Assembly: GCA_903853805.1 (NCBI GenBank)
Contig: CAINUN010000100.1
Coordinates: 18,650-82,649, forward strand
From: an uncultured Bacteroidota bacterium
GTDB lineage: Bacteria > Bacteroidota > Bacteroidia > Chitinophagales > Chitinophagaceae
Direction: 5' to 3'
DNA length: 64,000 nt
Part shown: positions 61,036 through 64,000 of the stretch, in pieces
Position numbering within the stretch: position 1 is the stretch's first letter
How the letters are laid out: every line of letters starts with the position of its first letter
Notes under the pieces: generated by a model
What the model saw: the letters and a program-made list of their open reading frames with translations, nothing else
The model's database searches: none
What the model was told of the DNA's origin: nothing
Made by a program: the position numbers and the translations under genes

Positions 61036-64000
61036 ATGAGGAACTTGAGAGTTTTGCAAACAGGATTAATATGCCTTTTTGTAGTGTTTTGTACCCTAAC
61101 AACCGCTTTTGGTCAGTCAGGGTCAGTTTTACATTTCGATGGTACAGATGATTTTATTGATATTCCTGCTTCAATAACAGCTGACAACGAAAGTCAAACT
61201 GTTGAGTTTTACTTTAAATACTCAACTTTGCCGCTAGTAAATTCGCCAATCGTAATTAGAGGTGATGATAATTTTGGTGGATGGAGTATTGAACTTCAGC
61301 TTCGCACAGATGGTAAACTAGGCAGTTACAAATGTTGTATGACAGCAATTTCTCACCCTGTTGGTAATACAACTTTGAGTGCTAATACTTGGTATCATTT
61401 AGCTATGGTTCATGATGCATCAAATGGTAATACTAGAGTATACATCAACGGGTCATTAGAAATGACTGGTTTATACAATACAAATTTGGACTTAAGGTCA
61501 TCCAGTGTTGGTTATCGATTTGGACGTGAGAATATGGCTTACACCTATGGTGGTACAACCACTGGTTTTATAAATGAGTATATTGACGAAATTCAGATAT
61601 GGAATACTGCTAGATCTGCTTCTGAAATTTCAACTGATATGGGTGGTTATAGTGGATCTTATTCTTCAAATTTGAAGTTTTATGCTCAACTAAATGAGGG
61701 TACTGCAAACGCTAATAATACAGGTATTTCTTCTACTTTAGTGGATGCAACAGGTAACTCTAGTGCTACCATGTATAATTTTGCTAAGACTGGTAATACG
61801 AGTAATTGGATTTCCCCTACATTTTCCACAGATGCTAATTTATCAAATTTTACACTTAGTTCAGGTACTTTATCACCTAGTTTTTCATCAGGAACAATAT
61901 CTTATACGGCAAGTGTTTCAAGTGCCACATCATCAGTTACCGTAACTCCAACCGCAGCTGACGGAAATGCTACAATTCAAGCAAGGGTTAATGGTAGTTC
62001 TTATACAAGTGTGACTAGCGGAAATGCATCTTCAGCACTTTCTCTAAACTTTGGAACAAATACAATAGATGTAAAAGTAACAGCAGAAGATGGTAGTACT
62101 ATTAAAACCTACACCACTACTGTTACTAGAAGTAATTATTCAGCTAATTCAAATGGAGATTGGAATACAGCATCTACTTGGGTTGGAAATGCTGTTCCAC
62201 TGAGTAATTCAGAGGTTGACATTAATGCTAATGTAACAATTAATTCAGGTACAATAACAGTCAATAATCTTATAATAAATAATGGTTATTCATTAACTCT
62301 TGCCTCTGGAGCGTCAATACTAGTAAATGGTACTACTACATTAAATGGCAATGGAAAATTAATTGTTCCAACAGGTGCTTTTTTAACCCAAACAGTGAGT
62401 GGTTCACCGGTTACTTTTCCATTAGTACCAAATTCTGGAAGTTCAAATATTCCATTGTCTATTTCAAATGGTGGTGGTGTTTCCTTTAGTGTTGGTACAT
62501 CTGCTACAGGTCCTTTTTCAGGTGTAAATGGTAACTTGTCTGCTTATTCCGCTGCAAAATCAGTATCAAGACAGTTTGATATTACGCCAAGTTCACAACC
62601 TGGAAGTGCTACTATCAGTTTTCAATTTGTTGCATCCGATTTACCTGCTGGTGTTTCACCAACAAGTACTAAAGCACTTTTTCACTATAATGGGTCTGGT
62701 TGGGATCAAGTGGCAACAGCTACCCCAACTGGTTCTGGGCCATATAATGTAAGTTTTAATTACTCTGGTTCTTTCTCTCCATTTTCATTTGGAAATCCAC
62801 CAACTACAAACGCTGATTTAGACAATTTGACATTAACTAGTCCGTCAACTACCATAAGTCCTTCTTTTGCAGCAGGTACCTATTCATATCAAGCATGTAT
62901 TTCAAGTGCATTAGCTAGTATTTCTGTTACCCCTACTGTAGCTTCAGGTTATGGCGGAATTGTAGAATATCAGCTTAATGGTGGTGGGTATTCATCGACA
63001 CCTGATGCAACCCCAATTATTTTGTCTTTAATTGCTGGTACAAATACAGTAGATATTAAAGTGACATCACAAGATGCTACCAATACAAATACTTATACTG
63101 TTACTTTATATAGAAACCCTACCGCATTATTTACCTTAAATGATAACACACAATGTTTGACGGGAAACTCTATAGTCATGACGGATGCATCATCAAACGG
63201 AAGTGGAACAATTAATACATGGGCATGGAGTGTAGCAGGTGGCACACCAAATACTTTTGCAGTACAAGGTCCTAATACTACTTCTTATGCAGCTTCAGGT
63301 AATAAAACCATTAACCTAACTGTTACCGATAACAATGGTTGTAGTAACGCAACCGCATACAGCAACAACGTTACAATATATGCAATGCCAACCGCATCAT
63401 TTACCTTAAATGATAACACACAATGTTTGACAGGTAACTCTGTAGTTATGACGGATGCATCATCAAATGGAAGTGGAACAATTAATACATGGGCATGGAG
63501 TGTAGCAGGTGGCACACCAAATACTTTTGCAGTACAAGGGCCTAATACTACTTCTTATGCAACTTCAGGTAATAAAACCATTAACCTAACAGTTACCGAT
63601 GATAATGGTTGTAGTAATTCAACTGCATACAGCAACAACGTTACAATATATGCACAACCAACCGCATCATTTACCTTAAACGATAACACACAATGTTTGA
63701 CTGGTAACTCTGTTGTCATGACGGATGCTTCATCAAACGGAAGTGGAACTATTAATACATGGGCATGGAGTGTAGCAGGCGGTTCACCGAATACTTTTGC
63801 GGTGCAAGGTCCAAACACTACTTCTTATGCAACTTCTGGTAATAAGACTATTAATTTAACTGTTACAGATAACAATGGCTGTAGTAATTCAACTGCTTAC
63901 AGCAATAACGTTACGATATATGCAATGCCAACTGCAGCCTTTACTTTAAATGATAACACACAATGTTTGATAGGTAATTCTGTTGTCATGACGGATGCAT
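61036..64000 (+). CDS. Giant secreted adhesin-like protein: LamG-like, cadherin-like and PKD-type repeats (partial)
   Basis: An open frame of 988 codons that leaves the window and is absent from the ORF track. From MRNLRVLQTGLICLFVV: signal peptide (to TTAFGQ, residue 27); a LamG/concanavalin-like domain (about 29-235: VLHFDGTDDFIDIP, WYHLAMVHD, EYIDEIQIWNTARSASEI); a cadherin-like beta-sandwich repeat (about 265-375); a region beginning SANSNGDWNTASTWVGNAVP; a second cadherin-like repeat (about 591-690); then 90-residue PKD-type repeats (from 695) with NTWAWSVAGGTPNTF and NKTINLTVTDNNGCSN. It is probably surface-exposed; a T9SS sorting domain is expected beyond the edge. Its frame is continuous across three full repeats. 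Confidence 0.88.
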   Translation, partial: MRNLRVLQTGLICLFVVFCTLTTAFGQSGSVLHFDGTDDFIDIPASITADNESQTVEFYFKYSTLPLVNSPIVIRGDDNFGGWSIELQLRTDGKLGSYKCCMTAISHPVGNTTLSANTWYHLAMVHDASNGNTRVYINGSLEMTGLYNTNLDLRSSSVGYRFGRENMAYTYGGTTTGFINEYIDEIQIWNTARSASEISTDMGGYSGSYSSNLKFYAQLNEGTANANNTGISSTLVDATGNSSATMYNFAKTGNTSNWISPTFSTDANLSNFTLSSGTLSPSFSSGTISYTASVSSATSSVTVTPTAADGNATIQARVNGSSYTSVTSGNASSALSLNFGTNTIDVKVTAEDGSTIKTYTTTVTRSNYSANSNGDWNTASTWVGNAVPLSNSEVDINANVTINSGTITVNNLIINNGYSLTLASGASILVNGTTTLNGNGKLIVPTGAFLTQTVSGSPVTFPLVPNSGSSNIPLSISNGGGVSFSVGTSATGPFSGVNGNLSAYSAAKSVSRQFDITPSSQPGSATISFQFVASDLPAGVSPTSTKALFHYNGSGWDQVATATPTGSGPYNVSFNYSGSFSPFSFGNPPTTNADLDNLTLTSPSTTISPSFAAGTYSYQACISSALASISVTPTVASGYGGIVEYQLNGGGYSSTPDATPIILSLIAGTNTVDIKVTSQDATNTNTYTVTLYRNPTALFTLNDNTQCLTGNSIVMTDASSNGSGTINTWAWSVAGGTPNTFAVQGPNTTSYAASGNKTINLTVTDNNGCSNATAYSNNVTIYAMPTASFTLNDNTQCLTGNSVVMTDASSNGSGTINTWAWSVAGGTPNTFAVQGPNTTSYATSGNKTINLTVTDDNGCSNSTAYSNNVTIYAQPTASFTLNDNTQCLTGNSVVMTDASSNGSGTINTWAWSVAGGSPNTFAVQGPNTTSYATSGNKTINLTVTDNNGCSNSTAYSNNVTIYAMPTAAFTLNDNTQCLIGNSVVMTDA
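63118..64000 (+). repeat. Tandem 270-bp PKD-type repeats
   Basis: Units begin at 63121, 63391, 63661 and 63931, each exactly 270 bp apart (90 codons), all in frame. Adjacent units are nearly identical at DNA level, differing mainly at synonymous sites; the fourth is cut by the window edge. Such similarity implies recent duplication or ongoing homogenisation. Confidence 0.95.

Noticed and set aside
63285-63818. Two minus-strand ORFs (76 and 87 residues) inside the adhesin repeats
   Set aside because: They are near copies of each other because they are antisense shadows of the 270-bp repeat units.
1-64000. tRNA, rRNA, riboswitch, prophage and insertion-sequence search by eye
   Set aside because: No cloverleaf with TTCRA arm, rRNA, cobalamin or TPP riboswitch core, transposase or integrase was recognised. 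A tRNAscan-SE and Rfam scan would be decisive.

Overview
The window is about 64 kb of chromosome from a member of the Bacteroidota, most likely a Chitinophagales or Sphingobacteriales-type environmental bacterium. Supporting signs are low G+C, secreted proteins ending in Por/type IX (T9SS) sorting domains, TAnnTTTG-type -7 promoter boxes, near absence of Shine-Dalgarno sequences, and phylum-typical families (HYC_CC_PP, PSP1/RicT, YfhO, MbnP). No rRNA, tRNA, CRISPR array, transposase or prophage was seen. Most of the window is ordinary core genome; accessory features are small and scattered.

Layout. 1-2.4 kb: copper/heavy-metal export (CusA/CzcA pump split by a frameshift, an HMA protein, a HYC_CC_PP protein). 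2.5-5.4 kb: small membrane protein, MacA-like adaptor, GpsA. 5.4-10.7 kb (minus): methylmalonyl-CoA mutase large subunit, anchored protein of unknown function, RicT, lipoprotein, MORN-like protein, A-type Fe-S carrier. 10.8-13.6 kb (plus): frr, rpsT, a T9SS cargo protein. 13.7-15.1 kb: small accessory patch with a YoeB toxin gene broken by an amber codon, its antitoxin, a 19-bp-arm palindrome and an orphan gene. 15.2-18.4 kb: MbnP-MbnH-YHYH operon, probably copper-related. 19-23.2 kb: two large membrane proteins (YfhO, GT-C-like). 23.4-29.5 kb: M13 peptidase, DUF1761, sugar-phosphate transferase, lipoprotein, Gfo/Idh/MocA oxidoreductase.

29.7-34.6 kb: pdhB, miaE, an MFS transporter, and a rimM-trmD-rplS operon without rpsP. 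34.7-43.3 kb: secreted proteins, a porin-Rieske pair, metG. 43.4-49.2 kb: nnr, membrane protein, xth, haem-binding protein, small lipoprotein, conserved hypothetical. 49.3-57.7 kb: rpsA (TTG start with an unusually strong Shine-Dalgarno), deoC, SPOR protein, M20 amidohydrolase, carboxylase beta subunit, fusA. 58-60.7 kb: NlpC/P60 hydrolase and a cytochrome-porin-cytochrome operon. 61.0 kb to the end: a giant secreted adhesin-like protein with near-identical 270-bp PKD-type repeats, open at the window edge and missing from the ORF track.

Points most worth a second look: the MbnP/MbnH/YHYH operon; three unrelated intergenic arrays with periods of 21 or 42 bp (multiples of both 7 codons and two DNA helical turns); the amber-interrupted YoeB; the strong Shine-Dalgarno on rpsA; two operons pairing an outer-membrane beta-barrel with small redox proteins; two distant lipoproteins sharing a C-terminal motif; and the palindrome upstream of an orphan gene. 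No clearly new multi-gene defence or mobile system was found.
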